Part shown: positions 8,139 to 17,577 of the stretch, one piece after another
How positions within the stretch are numbered: position 1 is the stretch's first letter
Layout of the letters: each line of letters begins with the position of its first letter
Assembly (NCBI GenBank): GCA_902762615.1
Contig: CACWOX010000008.1
Span: 21,223-85,222, forward strand
Source of the DNA: an uncultured Ruminococcus sp.
Lineage (GTDB): Bacteria > Bacillota > Clostridia > Oscillospirales > Acutalibacteraceae
Direction: 5' to 3'
Length of the DNA stretch: 64,000 nt
Position numbers and translations under genes: made by a program
Notes under the pieces: generated by a model
Databases searched by the model: none
Seen by the model: the letters and a program-made list of their open reading frames with translations, nothing else
Told to the model about the DNA's origin: nothing

Positions 8139-9800
8139 ATGAGAAGCGATATGCTCAAGGAAGGTCCCAGCAGAGCGCCGCACCGTTCCCTGCTCAAGGC
8201 ACTTTCCATCACAGATTCCGAAATGAAGCGTCCGTTTGTCGCTGTTGTCAATTCCTACAGCGAATACATTCCCGGTCACATGCACCTGCGCGAGATCGGT
8301 GAAGCCGTTAAGGCGGGTATCCGCAACGCAGGCGGCGTTCCCTTTGAGTTCCAGACCATAGGCGTGTGCGACGGTCTTGCAATGAATCACCCCGGCATGA
8401 AGTATTCCCTGCCTTCCCGTGAACTCATTGCCGACTCCATCGAGGTTATGCTGACCGCTCACCCGATGGACGCAGTCGTGTTCATTCCCAACTGCGACAA
8501 GATCGTTCCCGGCATGCTGCTTGCTGCCTGCCGTCTGAATATCCCTGCCATCTTCATCAGCGGCGGTCCCATGATGTCGGGCAGGTGCGACTCCAACAAG
8601 TACGGACTTTCCGAGATGTTTGAAGCGGTCGGCAGCTATTCCGCAGGCAAGATAGACTCCCGCAAGCTTCAGGAGCTGGAAGCCAAGGCATGTCCCACAT
8701 GCGGTTCCTGCTCCGGCATGTACACGGCAAACTCCATGAACTGCCTCACCGAAGCGATCGGTATGTCTCTCCCAGGAGCGGCAACCTGTCTGGCTGTTTC
8801 GGCAAAGCGCCGCAGACTCGCCAAGATGAGCGGCGAGAGAGTTCTGGAACTGCTCAAAAAGGACATCAAGCCCCTCGACATCATCACCCCCAAATCACTT
8901 GAAAATGCCCTTCGCTCCGAGATGGCTCTCGGCTGCTCCACCAATACAGTGCTTCACCTTACCGCAATCGCCTATGAAGCCGGCTGCCCCATCAACATGG
9001 AGATCATCGACGATATCAGCAAGACCACTCCCCAGATATGCAAGCTCAATCCCGCAGGTCAGATCTTCATCGAGGATCTCGAGGAAATGGGCGGCATTGA
9101 GGCTGTTCTCAAGGAACTGAGCAAGGCAGGTCTGATCAACACCGAATGTATGACCGTTGCCGGCACTGTGGGCGAAAGAATCGCTTACGCTCCCGACGCC
9201 GACGGCACTGTCATCCGCACGCTTGACAATCCTCACCGCAAGGACGGCGGCATTGCCGTTCTCCGCGGCAACATCGCAGAGGAAGGCGCGGTCGTCAAGC
9301 AGGGCGCAGTCGCTCCCGAAATGATGCAGCACCGCGGTCCCGCTAAGTGCTTCGACAGCGAAGAGGACGCAAGCGAGGCGATTCTCGGCGGCAAGATCAA
9401 GGAAGGCGACGTGGTTGTCATCCGCTATGAAGGTCCCAAGGGCGGTCCCGGCATGCGCGAAATGCTCAATCCCACCGCTTCGCTGGTCGGCATGGGTCTG
9501 GATAAGTCGGTCGCTCTCATCACCGACGGACGATTCAGCGGTGCCACAAGAGGCGCTGCCATCGGTCACGTATCTCCCGAAGCTGCCGCAGGCGGACTGA
9601 TCGGACTCATTCAGGACGGCGATATGATCAACGTTGATATCACCAACCGCACCCTCACCCTTGAAGTCGACGACGCTGAGATCGAAAAGCGCCGTGCAGC
9701 TTGGGTCGCTCCCGAGAAGCACCTCAAGGGCTATCTGGCTCGCTATTATCAGCACGTGAGCAGCGGTTCCCAGGGCGCGGTATTCCTCAAGGATGAATAA
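8139..9800 (+). CDS. ilvD: Dihydroxy-acid dehydratase
   Basis: 553 residues, full length. It dehydrates 2,3-dihydroxy-isovalerate and -methylvalerate to the 2-keto acids of valine and isoleucine synthesis. Seen: [45 protein letters not shown] (Cys 119), [17 protein letters not shown] (Cys 185, 188, 191) and the C-terminal [21 protein letters not shown]. The PGH at residues 45-47 replaces the PCN of plant/cyanobacterial [2Fe-2S] enzymes, which points to the oxygen-labile [4Fe-4S] type of E. coli. AGGAGG sits 8 bases before the ATG. It stands alone: no other ilv/leu genes are in the window. Confidence 0.96.
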   Translation: MRSDMLKEGPSRAPHRSLLKALSITDSEMKRPFVAVVNSYSEYIPGHMHLREIGEAVKAGIRNAGGVPFEFQTIGVCDGLAMNHPGMKYSLPSRELIADSIEVMLTAHPMDAVVFIPNCDKIVPGMLLAACRLNIPAIFISGGPMMSGRCDSNKYGLSEMFEAVGSYSAGKIDSRKLQELEAKACPTCGSCSGMYTANSMNCLTEAIGMSLPGAATCLAVSAKRRRLAKMSGERVLELLKKDIKPLDIITPKSLENALRSEMALGCSTNTVLHLTAIAYEAGCPINMEIIDDISKTTPQICKLNPAGQIFIEDLEEMGGIEAVLKELSKAGLINTECMTVAGTVGERIAYAPDADGTVIRTLDNPHRKDGGIAVLRGNIAEEGAVVKQGAVAPEMMQHRGPAKCFDSEEDASEAILGGKIKEGDVVVIRYEGPKGGPGMREMLNPTASLVGMGLDKSVALITDGRFSGATRGAAIGHVSPEAAAGGLIGLIQDGDMINVDITNRTLTLEVDDAEIEKRRAAWVAPEKHLKGYLARYYQHVSSGSQGAVFLKDE

Positions 9801-9842
9801 ACTTTTGGCTCCCACTATTATATAAAACAAAAAACATAAAAC

Positions 9843-9897
9843 AATCCCCGTCAGAGCGCGTTCCTTTGGAAGGTCTCACTCCGACGGGGGATTTTTT
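9843..9897 (+). terminator. Terminator of ilvD (between convergent genes)
   Basis: Stem AATCCCCGTCAGAG / CTCCGACGGGGGATT with a T6 tail, lying between the convergent ilvD and plsC stops. Confidence 0.9.
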
Positions 9898-9901
9898 ATC
9901 A

Positions 9902-10633
9902 TTATTTGCTGAATTGTGCCTTTGCCTGCGTCACGATCTGCTGGGTTTTTGCCGGCAGCTCTTTGAATTCGGCGCGTCCCATGCCTTCTGTTTCGATGGG
10001 CGGCAATATCGCTAAATTCACTTTGCCGGATTTTATCCAGTAGCCGTTGCGCTCAAAGAGAGCGCTTGTGCCGTCAAGCGCCACAGGAATGATCGGAGCG
10101 CCGGTCTTCTGGGCGACCTTGAAGGCGCCGCCCTTGAATTCGCCTATCTCACCGGTCTTGCTGCGTGTGCCTTCGGGAAAGATGATCGCAGAATAGCCGT
10201 TGTTTATCACTTCGATCATCTTGTTGATTGCTTCAATTCCCGCCTTCATGTCGGCGCGGTCGACGTAGACGCAGTGGATCTCCCTCATCCACAGGCGTAT
10301 GAGCGGCACCTTGCCTATGCTCGCCTTGGAGAGAATGGCATGAGGCTTGTCGAGGTGTGCCAGCAGCACAAGGATATCAAAGAAGCTCTGGTGATTGCTT
10401 GCAAAAACGCAGGTGCGTCCTTCGGGAATATTTTCCTTACCTGTAACCGTCACCTTTGCGCCTGCCATGAAGAGCAGCCTGCGCGCCCAATTGCGAACGA
10501 TTTTATCAACCAGCGCATCGCGTTTTTCGCGTGTAGAGAATTTATTTGCCAGCTGCACTCTGAGCCAGACGAACATCAGCAGAAGCAGCTCTATCCACAT
10601 ATATGCCTGAAAAATAATAGTTCTGAGTATCAT
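9902..10633 (-). CDS. plsC: 1-acyl-sn-glycerol-3-phosphate acyltransferase
   Basis: 243 residues with an N-terminal membrane helix (residues about 5-25), then the PlsC block: NHQSFFD (NHx4D catalytic His and Asp), IHCVYVDR and FPEGTRSKTG (substrate phosphate binding). It adds the second acyl chain to lysophosphatidic acid on the inner face of the membrane, making phosphatidic acid. CGGAGG precedes the ATG by 9 bases. It lies downstream of greA with a terminator between, so it is probably transcribed mainly on its own. Confidence 0.9.
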   Translation of the reverse strand: MILRTIIFQAYMWIELLLLMFVWLRVQLANKFSTREKRDALVDKIVRNWARRLLFMAGAKVTVTGKENIPEGRTCVFASNHQSFFDILVLLAHLDKPHAILSKASIGKVPLIRLWMREIHCVYVDRADMKAGIEAINKMIEVINNGYSAIIFPEGTRSKTGEIGEFKGGAFKVAQKTGAPIIPVALDGTSALFERNGYWIKSGKVNLAILPPIETEGMGRAEFKELPAKTQQIVTQAKAQFSK

Positions 10634-10654
10634 CTTATTGTCCTCCGATGTATA

Positions 10655-10709
10655 TTAAAAAGCTGTCACCAGCCCCGGAAGGCGTTACAGCCAGGTCAGG
10701 CAACAGCTT
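10655..10709 (-). terminator. Terminator of greA
   Basis: Read on the minus strand: AAGCTGTTGCC / GGTGACAGCTT stem followed by TTTT. It lies between the greA stop and plsC. Confidence 0.75.
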
Positions 10710-10735
10710 GTTGATTCAATTGCATCAATAAAGCC

Positions 10736-11224
10736 TTATTTGGAAGCGATGATTTCGAGTATCTGGTAGGTCAGCACTCCGCCGGGAGCCTCAACATCCA
10801 CCAGTTCATCGACATGCTTGCCAAGAACGGCTCTGCCTACCGGACATTCGTCCGAAATACTGCCTCTGAGGGGGTTCGCTTCAGTGGAGCCGACGATCTG
10901 ATATTCTTCCTCTTCGTTGCTCTCAACATCGAGAAGCTTAACCGTGCTGCCGATCTTTACCACGTCGGTGGAAAGCTCGGATTCGTCGATAATCTCGACA
11001 TTTTTAAGCATTGTCTCCAGCTCGAGAATTCTGCTCTCGACCTGAGCCTGTTCGTTTTTGGCTTCGTCGTATTCGCTGTTTTCACTCAAGTCACCGAAGG
11101 AAAGGGCAACCTTGATCTTATCGGCTATGTCCTTTCTTTTGACTGATTTGAGGTATTCCAGCTCTTCCTCGCGCTGCTTGAGACCTTCCGCCGTCAGCTT
11201 GAATTGCCTTACGTTGTTTGCCAT
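10736..11224 (-). CDS. greA: Transcription elongation factor GreA
   Basis: 162 residues from the ATG at 11224, which follows AAGGGAGA with 9 bases between; a TTG three codons further upstream lies inside that ribosome-binding site and is less likely. The N-terminal coiled coil carries the acidic tip ([20 protein letters not shown]), and the C-terminal FKBP-like domain ends [11 protein letters not shown]. GreA enters the RNA polymerase secondary channel and stimulates transcript cleavage to rescue backtracked complexes. Confidence 0.95.
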   Translation of the reverse strand: MANNVRQFKLTAEGLKQREEELEYLKSVKRKDIADKIKVALSFGDLSENSEYDEAKNEQAQVESRILELETMLKNVEIIDESELSTDVVKIGSTVKLLDVESNEEEEYQIVGSTEANPLRGSISDECPVGRAVLGKHVDELVDVEAPGGVLTYQILEIIASK

Positions 11225-11285
11225 ACTTTGCAATCTCCCTTTGCTTCATGGATTTATCAAAAATGAATGCGGTGATACGGATAAT

Positions 11286-11314
11286 ATTATATCCTCATTG
11301 ACCCAAAATGTCAA
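11286..11314 (-). promoter_or_regulatory. Promoter of greA
   Basis: On the minus strand: TTGACA, 17-base spacer, TATAAT, a full consensus sigma-A promoter about 60 bases before the greA start. Confidence 0.85.
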
Positions 11315-11351
11315 TATTGAATTTTACCTGCCTATTGCCTGAAATTTCGGG

Positions 11352-13517
11352 TCACATTGCTTTCAGGATAGATACGGTAGAAAGCAGCAGGAACACCAGC
11401 TGCATAATCAGTATCTCCATGGAATCTATCGCGTATGGGCTTATGCAGCTCAGTCCCGCCACAAAAATGAGTCCCATTCCAAAGCATATGCCCTGTATCA
11501 TCATACTCACACCCTCGGTATCCTTGAGCACAGCCGCTGCTCTTATCGCGTCGGAAAGCGCTTTAAGGGTTCCGTCGGTGGCTATCAGAGCATCCTGCGC
11601 TTTTGTCACCTTGTAGGTCACGGAATCGTAGACGCTGCTGCCCTCATTATCCAAGATGGAAATAAATCTCGGCGGTATGTCAAATACCGATTTGATCAGC
11701 TGAATATTGATATTGGCGTCACAGGTGTAAATCATTATGCTGGTTCCGTCATCTATGAGCTGAAGCAGCGCCTTTCGCGCCGACATTGCCGCCTTGTATT
11801 CCAGCATGTACACGCCCATGAGCCTGTTGTTGACTGCCACATAGAGCATCTGGAAGCATTCGTTTTTGCGCATGGCTTCAAATTCATCCAGCCGCGCGAG
11901 ACCGCCGCCCGGAATGAGTACGCGGTGCAGCTCCATCATATTCCTGTTGCCGATCAGTACTTTTTTATCCTTGACCCATGCGGAAATGCCCAGCTCCGTC
12001 TCATATGTAATGCTGTCAACACGCTGCCTGAGCCTTGCGTCATCGCGTATCAGCTCACCGAACACCTCGGCAAGAGCGCCGCCGGAAACGACAAGAACCG
12101 AAGCCGCAACGGAAGTGATTTCCTCGATCTCCATGTCGTTTATCGCAAAGCTCCTGCGGACGCGAATGCTGCCTCTTGGGAAAAGGTCGGTGGTATTGAT
12201 GGCAAAAGCGTCGGTATCTCCGAATTTATCCACCGCGTTCCAGCCGGTCAGCAGAGCGCCGCTGCGTCGGAGCCGTTTGGAAAGGCGGCTGAGCGGAGCT
12301 TCAAGACTGATCAGACCGGTTATCGGAATTCCGGTGACCAATGCCGCACAAAGCGCCGAAAAGGCTACATTCACAGGGTCGCTGTCAGTGAATGCTCCTC
12401 TGACCGCCGCAACGGCAGCCGCAATGACCGACACGATAAGAATGACCGGATAAGCACCTGACATCATGATGGAGCATTTGTCCTCACGGCAGGCATTATA
12501 AAAGTAATTGGAAAGGTGCTTGGTGCGCACCACATAAGCGATCTTTGCGCCGCGGACGCCCGAAGCATGCCTGAGATCGGCGGCTATGGGACTGTCATCG
12601 GCTAACATCACCTCGCTGTGTATGCCTCTCTTGGAGGAATAGGCAAAGCCGTGCGCTACCCGTGAGTTGTGTATTAATCGGTTGACGGTATAAACAAGCA
12701 CTGCCAGACAGACAGGCGCCGCAAATGTGCCGTATATCGGCTTGGAAAAGAAAAACGCCGCCGCAAGCATATAGATTATATGTATCAGCTCGGCAACTAT
12801 CGCCGTTGAAATGGCTGTCAGGGTGCTGAAATTTCTTTTAAAGAGGCTCCTTATTCCCTCTTTGATGTCCTTGAATAAAATCAAGGAAGTCAGTGCAAGC
12901 CCTATGAGAGAGATAAGAAGATAGATCATCGTGAAACCGTCCGGCGAGCATATGCCGGACATCGACACACCGAGATTGGGAAGCAGATCCATCGCCACCA
13001 GAAAAGCCGTGATAATCGAGATTTCAAAGAGATTGAATTTCATGCGCTTGGTCATGTGGCTGAGGTCGGTGCGGATTCTCTCCGCATCCTGCCTGCTTCG
13101 GTATTCCGCCGCGGCAAGTCTTCTGTCACTGTCGCTGGAAAACCGCCCGCTGTCGATGTATCTGTCGGATTTAATTCGCCTTTCCAGATCAAATAGATCA
13201 ATGCTGCTCTCGCGGCTGCGGACGCTTCGCTTCTGATTCTTTTTGAGAAGCCTGTCGGCAGGGTCAAAGTCAACCGGCGAAAGCTCCGGCAAATACTCCG
13301 AAGGCTCGGGCAGAAGTCTGTCGGCTACGGAAATGTCCAGCTTTACAAATCGTATGACGCCTTTTGTAAGTCTGAGATTTCCTCTGCCCTTTGCTGCCGG
13401 CTGGCTGATATTCCATGCGCTCGGAATCGGCATTGCCTCCATGACATGCGAAACGTCCTCCGGTCGCAGCCGGCGCTTTTTGCTGCCAATGTGTGCACTT
13501 TCTTCGTGATAATTCAA
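11352..13517 (-). CDS. P-type ATPase-like membrane protein lacking the catalytic motif (pseudo-ATPase)
   Basis: 721 residues, TTG start 9 bases after AGGAGG. The first 160 residues are charged and probably disordered; membrane helices follow (about 163-185, 197-215, 233-258, 262-280, 352-372, 385-405) and a helix pair at the C-terminus. After GIPITGLISLEAPL comes RSGALLTGWNAVDKFGDTDA, as in heavy-metal P-type ATPases just before DKTGT. Here DKTGTLT is replaced by NTTDLFP at about 441, so the phosphorylated Asp is gone. The A-domain TGE loop and the hinge GDGxND are also not found; TGD is replaced by CDA. It lies at the end of the rlmB-disordered protein operon. Function unknown, probably not a pump. 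Confidence 0.75.
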   Translation of the reverse strand: MNYHEESAHIGSKKRRLRPEDVSHVMEAMPIPSAWNISQPAAKGRGNLRLTKGVIRFVKLDISVADRLLPEPSEYLPELSPVDFDPADRLLKKNQKRSVRSRESSIDLFDLERRIKSDRYIDSGRFSSDSDRRLAAAEYRSRQDAERIRTDLSHMTKRMKFNLFEISIITAFLVAMDLLPNLGVSMSGICSPDGFTMIYLLISLIGLALTSLILFKDIKEGIRSLFKRNFSTLTAISTAIVAELIHIIYMLAAAFFFSKPIYGTFAAPVCLAVLVYTVNRLIHNSRVAHGFAYSSKRGIHSEVMLADDSPIAADLRHASGVRGAKIAYVVRTKHLSNYFYNACREDKCSIMMSGAYPVILIVSVIAAAVAAVRGAFTDSDPVNVAFSALCAALVTGIPITGLISLEAPLSRLSKRLRRSGALLTGWNAVDKFGDTDAFAINTTDLFPRGSIRVRRSFAINDMEIEEITSVAASVLVVSGGALAEVFGELIRDDARLRQRVDSITYETELGISAWVKDKKVLIGNRNMMELHRVLIPGGGLARLDEFEAMRKNECFQMLYVAVNNRLMGVYMLEYKAAMSARKALLQLIDDGTSIMIYTCDANINIQLIKSVFDIPPRFISILDNEGSSVYDSVTYKVTKAQDALIATDGTLKALSDAIRAAAVLKDTEGVSMMIQGICFGMGLIFVAGLSCISPYAIDSMEILIMQLVFLLLSTVSILKAM

Positions 13518-13565
13518 CGGAATAAACCTCCTGCTAATGCGGTATTATTTCCGGCTGCAAACATC

Positions 13566-13597
13566 ATTGTGTTATTGTGTTATTGTGTTATTATGTT
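13566..13597. repeat. 8-bp tandem repeat ATTGTGTT, four copies
   Basis: Three exact copies and one variant (ATTATGTT), in the spacer between the pseudo-ATPase start and the preceding gene's stop. It is a possible slippage site. Confidence 0.85.
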
Positions 13598-13617
13598 TAA
13601 AACAGCCCAAAGTGCGG

Positions 13618-13648
13618 AAAAACGACATCCTGATAAAATGCCGTTTTT
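13618..13648 (-). terminator. Weak terminator or attenuator inside the rlmB operon
   Basis: Minus-strand stem AAAAACGGCAT / ATGTCGTTTTT (one mismatch) with a T5 tail, directly after the 665-residue protein. It could reduce readthrough into the pseudo-ATPase gene. Confidence 0.5.
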
Positions 13649-13655
13649 CACATGG

Positions 13656-15653
13656 TCACTTTCTCTTTTTAAATCTGCCGCCCGACGACTTGCCGCCTTC
13701 ATCAGACGGAGAGGACTGACGGTCAGACGAGATTGATCTGCCGCCGAAACCGAAGCCGAATTCGTCATCATCGTCGTTTTTGGAAGCACTGTCGCCGCCA
13801 AAGGATATATCGCCAAAGTCGGCATTATCGAAAGCGCCGTCATCAAATCCGTCATTGCCAAATACATTGTCGCTGAGATCGCTGTCAAATCCGTCATTGC
13901 CGAATGCATTGTCGCTGAGATCGCTGTCAAATCCGTCATTGCCGAATGCATCGTCATTCAGATCACTGTCAAAACCGTCCGTTCCTGAAGCATTATCGTT
14001 CAGATTACTCTCAAAACCGCTTAAAGAGGATTGGTCATTTTTCGGCTGGGTATCTTCCGGCTTTTCTTCCTTTGTGTGCTTGTGGAAATTAAAATCAAAA
14101 TTCGTGAGCGGACTGGGTGTGAATTTCGGCTGCTCCGGTTCGGGAGCAGGGGGTGGAGTAAATATCGGAGCTATCGGTTCGGGTGCTGCCTGCTGCACCG
14201 GCTGAGGCTGCTGCACCGGCTGAGAAAACTCCTGCTGACTGCGATAGGGCGGCTCATAGGGAGGCTGCGGATAGGTTCTGGGAGGCTCCTCGCGGTTATC
14301 CCGATTATAGTAGTAGCCGTCTCTGCGATCATCATATCTTCTTTCCCTGCGGTCATCATACCTGTCTTCATACCGGTCATAGTACCGGTCGTCATACCGA
14401 TCATCAGCTCTATCGTCGTAATACCTGCGGTCATCATCGCGGCGGTGTTCATTGAACCGGCGCCTCCCTCGTTCCGAATCGCGGCGACGGTCGTAAGAAT
14501 CATCCCTGCGGTCATCTCTGCGTTCATCACGATACCTGCCGTAAGGCTCCTGAGGCGGATATGGCGGGTACTGCTGATACTGAGGGGGATATGCGGGGTA
14601 CTGCCCATACATCGGCATAGGCATCGGCATGGGCATCGGATAAGGAATGGGTATGGTCTGTATCGGCATATTGCCCGACTGATTCTGTCCCGAGTTCGGA
14701 ATGACTACCGGATAGGGCATCATCTGGTTCATAGGCGCCATGGGAGCCATAGGATATGACGGGTACATTCCTCCATAAGGCATATAATCCTGATTTGGTT
14801 TATCCTGATCATGGTTCATGTAATAGTCATCCTCGTCTCGATCATCATAATTATCGTATGGATCGTCGTAATATCTGCGGTCATCGCTGCGCTTTGGGAG
14901 CGGCGGAAGCGGTGGGTCGTTCCTGTACTCAGCCGTCGGCTCGGGTTCGGGCTTGGACGGCTTGGAAAACACGGAATCGGGGCGCAGCTCAGGAAGGTAG
15001 GAATCCTCCTCGGAGGGAGCCGTCTTTTTCGGCACTACCTTTACAGGAGCCGGCTTTGGCGGCTCAGGCTCAACGGGAAGCGCTTCCGGCTCGGGCTGTC
15101 GCTCTTCCTCTTCGTCCTTCTTCTTCTTAAATGAAAATTTCGATTTCACGGGCTTAGAGTGTTCGTCAAAATATCTGTCAAAATCCTCAGAGTCGTTGCC
15201 CTTGGAGCCGTCATAGGAAAGCCCCGCAAGCAGATCCCTCGCTGCGTCGCCGTCTGAATAAATCGACTTTTCCGGATATACGTCGTCCTCGCTTTCATTG
15301 TCGTCTACCGGATCAAAGAGATAAGAAAATTCCGATTCGGCATTTCTTAAAGGAGCGTTTTCATTCTCGCGGCTGCTGCGGTCACGCGGCGTTGAAATCA
15401 TAGTGGAGCGCGTGGGGTCAAATATATGCTCATCTGTAAGCGTTTCGTCGTTGTCATCGAGCCGTTCGCGCTTGCCAAAGAGACTCTTTTTGTGCTTGGG
15501 CAGATCGGCGGTTTTTTCGGCGTTTTTCTTTTTTGCCTCGCGCAGCTCTTTGCGGCTGAGTTTTTTGGGCTGTTCGCCTCCACCCATGTTGTCCGGGTCT
15601 GCTATGTCAATTTCAAAATCGTCGTTATAGTCGAAATCGTCTTCAAATCCCAT
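13656..15653 (-). CDS. Large low-complexity, probably disordered protein 1
   Basis: 665 residues, no recognised domain, no signal peptide or membrane segment. Regions: acidic N-terminus (DDFDYNDDFEIDIADPDN); a KLSRKELREAKKK basic patch; mixed acidic/basic linkers to about 270; a Pro/Met/Tyr-rich stretch near 290-370 with PMPMPMPMP; an Arg/Asp/Tyr-rich stretch (DDRYDDRYYDRYEDRYDD) near 400-445; a Pro/Gln-rich stretch to about 520; then 14-residue repeats of the type GFDSDLSDNAFGND, and a basic tail GGRFKKRK. GGAGG precedes the ATG by 7. Such composition suggests scaffolding or condensate-like behaviour, which is inference only. Confidence 0.8.
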   Translation of the reverse strand: MGFEDDFDYNDDFEIDIADPDNMGGGEQPKKLSRKELREAKKKNAEKTADLPKHKKSLFGKRERLDDNDETLTDEHIFDPTRSTMISTPRDRSSRENENAPLRNAESEFSYLFDPVDDNESEDDVYPEKSIYSDGDAARDLLAGLSYDGSKGNDSEDFDRYFDEHSKPVKSKFSFKKKKDEEEERQPEPEALPVEPEPPKPAPVKVVPKKTAPSEEDSYLPELRPDSVFSKPSKPEPEPTAEYRNDPPLPPLPKRSDDRRYYDDPYDNYDDRDEDDYYMNHDQDKPNQDYMPYGGMYPSYPMAPMAPMNQMMPYPVVIPNSGQNQSGNMPIQTIPIPYPMPMPMPMPMYGQYPAYPPQYQQYPPYPPQEPYGRYRDERRDDRRDDSYDRRRDSERGRRRFNEHRRDDDRRYYDDRADDRYDDRYYDRYEDRYDDRRERRYDDRRDGYYYNRDNREEPPRTYPQPPYEPPYRSQQEFSQPVQQPQPVQQAAPEPIAPIFTPPPAPEPEQPKFTPSPLTNFDFNFHKHTKEEKPEDTQPKNDQSSLSGFESNLNDNASGTDGFDSDLNDDAFGNDGFDSDLSDNAFGNDGFDSDLSDNVFGNDGFDDGAFDNADFGDISFGGDSASKNDDDDEFGFGFGGRSISSDRQSSPSDEGGKSSGGRFKKRK
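13843..14010. repeat. 42-bp tandem repeats coding for 14-residue units
   Basis: Four in-frame 42-bp units start at 13843, 13885, 13927 and 13969; the first three are nearly identical and the fourth has diverged. They encode GFDSDLxDNAFGND-type units in disordered protein 1. Being in frame, changes in copy number would keep the reading frame. Confidence 0.9.
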
Positions 15654-15711
15654 ATTTATCCTCCGTTTTCGGTAATGGAAGGTAACAAAATATCACATTA
15701 ATATCATAAAA

Positions 15712-17532
15712 TTATCTGCGCCGCTGCGGCTGACGGCTGCTTGCACGGTCGCTGTCAGGCTCAGCCTTGGGAGTATAAAATCCCAGAGGTCCGAACTTCG
15801 GCTTTGGCGGCACATTCTGCTGCTGTCTGTCGGGAGCACGGCGTGCGCCGTTTGGAGCCTGCTGGGGAGCATATGCGGAATTCTGGGTACTGCCCTGCAT
15901 CTGCGCGTTGCGCATCATCTGCTCCTGCTGGCGGCGGTATGCCTTCATCTGACGCTCATAGGCGAGTCGCTGCTGCTCGTAGACACGGCGGCGTTCTTCC
16001 TCGCGACGGCGTGCTTTCTCCTGCTCCGCCTCACGCTTTGCCTTCTGCTGAAGGCGGACGATCTCCCTGCCGTCCGCAATTCCCTGCTCCGTGGCACGCC
16101 TGAGCTGCTCCTGCATGTCGCGTCGCTGGCGCTGATGCTCGGTGTATTCTCCCCGGGGATATCTGCGTTCACCGCCATACGGCTTTTCCCGCTGGATATA
16201 TGCCCCCGGACGTCCCGTGCGATGACTTCCGCGATAGCGTGACTGCTCTGCCATGTCTGCCAGACGGCTCTGCTCGTCCAGCCAGCGGGAATAATTGTTG
16301 TCCTTGGAATTGACCCGACTGTAGCCCATATTCCACTCATACATAAGCGCCGGATCTGTCAGCCCCTCCGGGTCAGCCACATGTCCCGGTCCACGCATAT
16401 CGTGATTGATAAGGTCTCTCAGGCGCTTGTTGCTGATCTGCACATAGGGGTTGTTGAATTCGCCCGACATAATGCTTTCGCTCAGCACGTTTTTATCGGC
16501 ACTCAATCTTCGGCGCGATCTCTCCATCCGGCGGTATCTGTCGCGCGGGTCGAATTGAGCGTCGTCCACATAATATTCCCTGCTGCCGCTGTTGGAATGA
16601 AATCTGCCGTTCTTGCCGGCGGATTCGTCCTCATAAATGGTGTCAACGGTATGCCGGAGCATATCCGAGCGCGAAGGATCAATCTGATCAATTTCGCTCC
16701 ACCTGCGGCTGAACCGCCCGAAATAGGGCAGTTCTTTTGAATCCGGCATCAGACCGTCCTGCTCCGGAATCTCTGCGCGCCAGCTGCCCCGCTCGGTCAC
16801 GCCTTCTATGTCATACTGATCCTCGGCAGTGTAAAAATCCTCCGCCGAACCGTCGACACTGCGGACGTCGTATATGCCGAGCCGTGCGTATCTCTTTTTG
16901 GCACGGCTGTCTATGCCGGATTTGGCGTCCTCAATATCCCGCCGCCTGCGAATGTCAGCCATAATGGCTTCGGGCGTCTCCTTGTTTTCGTCAGGGAGCA
17001 TTTTTTCCACTTCCGCGCGGCGCTTGTCAACAGGCGTATCGAGACGGCTGTAGGAACGCAGCTTTACCTCGCGCTTTTTGAAACGCGAGCCTTCGCTGTC
17101 GCCATAGAGATAGGAAAGGTCTTCGGGAAGCTCTTCCTTGATATCGGCGAGAGCGTTGTATTTAAGCCTGTCAATGGTCAGGTTGGATAACGTGCTGCCT
17201 ATGCTTCCCACCGGACGGTAATTGCCGGTGTAGGCATTTTCATCAAGACGCGACGTGAGCTGATCCGCGTTGATGATATCCTTATGCAAATCAAAGGCAA
17301 AACGGTTTTCTTTGGGTTTATCGGTGCTTTTGCCGCTTGCGTCGGTCTTGAGTCCGCGATCATCGGCAAACATGGAGGGATCAAGCTCAAAATTCGTCTT
17401 GCTGCCATGCCACGTTCCGTTGTTCCAGCGCTCATGCGCTTCGTCCATGGTGACGAAGGTTGAAAAACGAGCCTCGTCAGATTCGTCATCCACGTAAGGA
17501 TTGACAAAAGGCTCTCTGAAATTTTCTGCCAT
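15712..17532 (-). CDS. Large charged, probably disordered protein 2
   Basis: 606 residues from the ATG at 17532 (AAGGGAGA, 8-base spacing; an in-frame ATG 11 codons upstream lacks a site). No known domain. The first 400 residues are rich in Asp, Arg and Tyr with a recurring theme of NPYV (FVNPYVDDESDE near the start, NNPYVQISN near 370). From about 475 a long Glu/Arg/Gln helix (AKREAEQEKARRREEERRR) is a likely coiled coil, followed by a Gln/Pro-rich tail ending RQPQRRR. It sits between rlmB and disordered protein 1 with short gaps, so the three are probably cotranscribed. Function unknown. Confidence 0.8.
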   Translation of the reverse strand: MAENFREPFVNPYVDDESDEARFSTFVTMDEAHERWNNGTWHGSKTNFELDPSMFADDRGLKTDASGKSTDKPKENRFAFDLHKDIINADQLTSRLDENAYTGNYRPVGSIGSTLSNLTIDRLKYNALADIKEELPEDLSYLYGDSEGSRFKKREVKLRSYSRLDTPVDKRRAEVEKMLPDENKETPEAIMADIRRRRDIEDAKSGIDSRAKKRYARLGIYDVRSVDGSAEDFYTAEDQYDIEGVTERGSWRAEIPEQDGLMPDSKELPYFGRFSRRWSEIDQIDPSRSDMLRHTVDTIYEDESAGKNGRFHSNSGSREYYVDDAQFDPRDRYRRMERSRRRLSADKNVLSESIMSGEFNNPYVQISNKRLRDLINHDMRGPGHVADPEGLTDPALMYEWNMGYSRVNSKDNNYSRWLDEQSRLADMAEQSRYRGSHRTGRPGAYIQREKPYGGERRYPRGEYTEHQRQRRDMQEQLRRATEQGIADGREIVRLQQKAKREAEQEKARRREEERRRVYEQQRLAYERQMKAYRRQQEQMMRNAQMQGSTQNSAYAPQQAPNGARRAPDRQQQNVPPKPKFGPLGFYTPKAEPDSDRASSRQPQRRR

Positions 17533-17577
17533 TTTTCCTGTCTCCCTTCTGCATTTATCTGACAATCAGCTGTGTAA

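Noticed and set aside
8895..9830. 311-codon minus-strand ORF over ilvD
   Set aside because: Shadow of ilvD; it would also cross the ilvD stop without its own signals.
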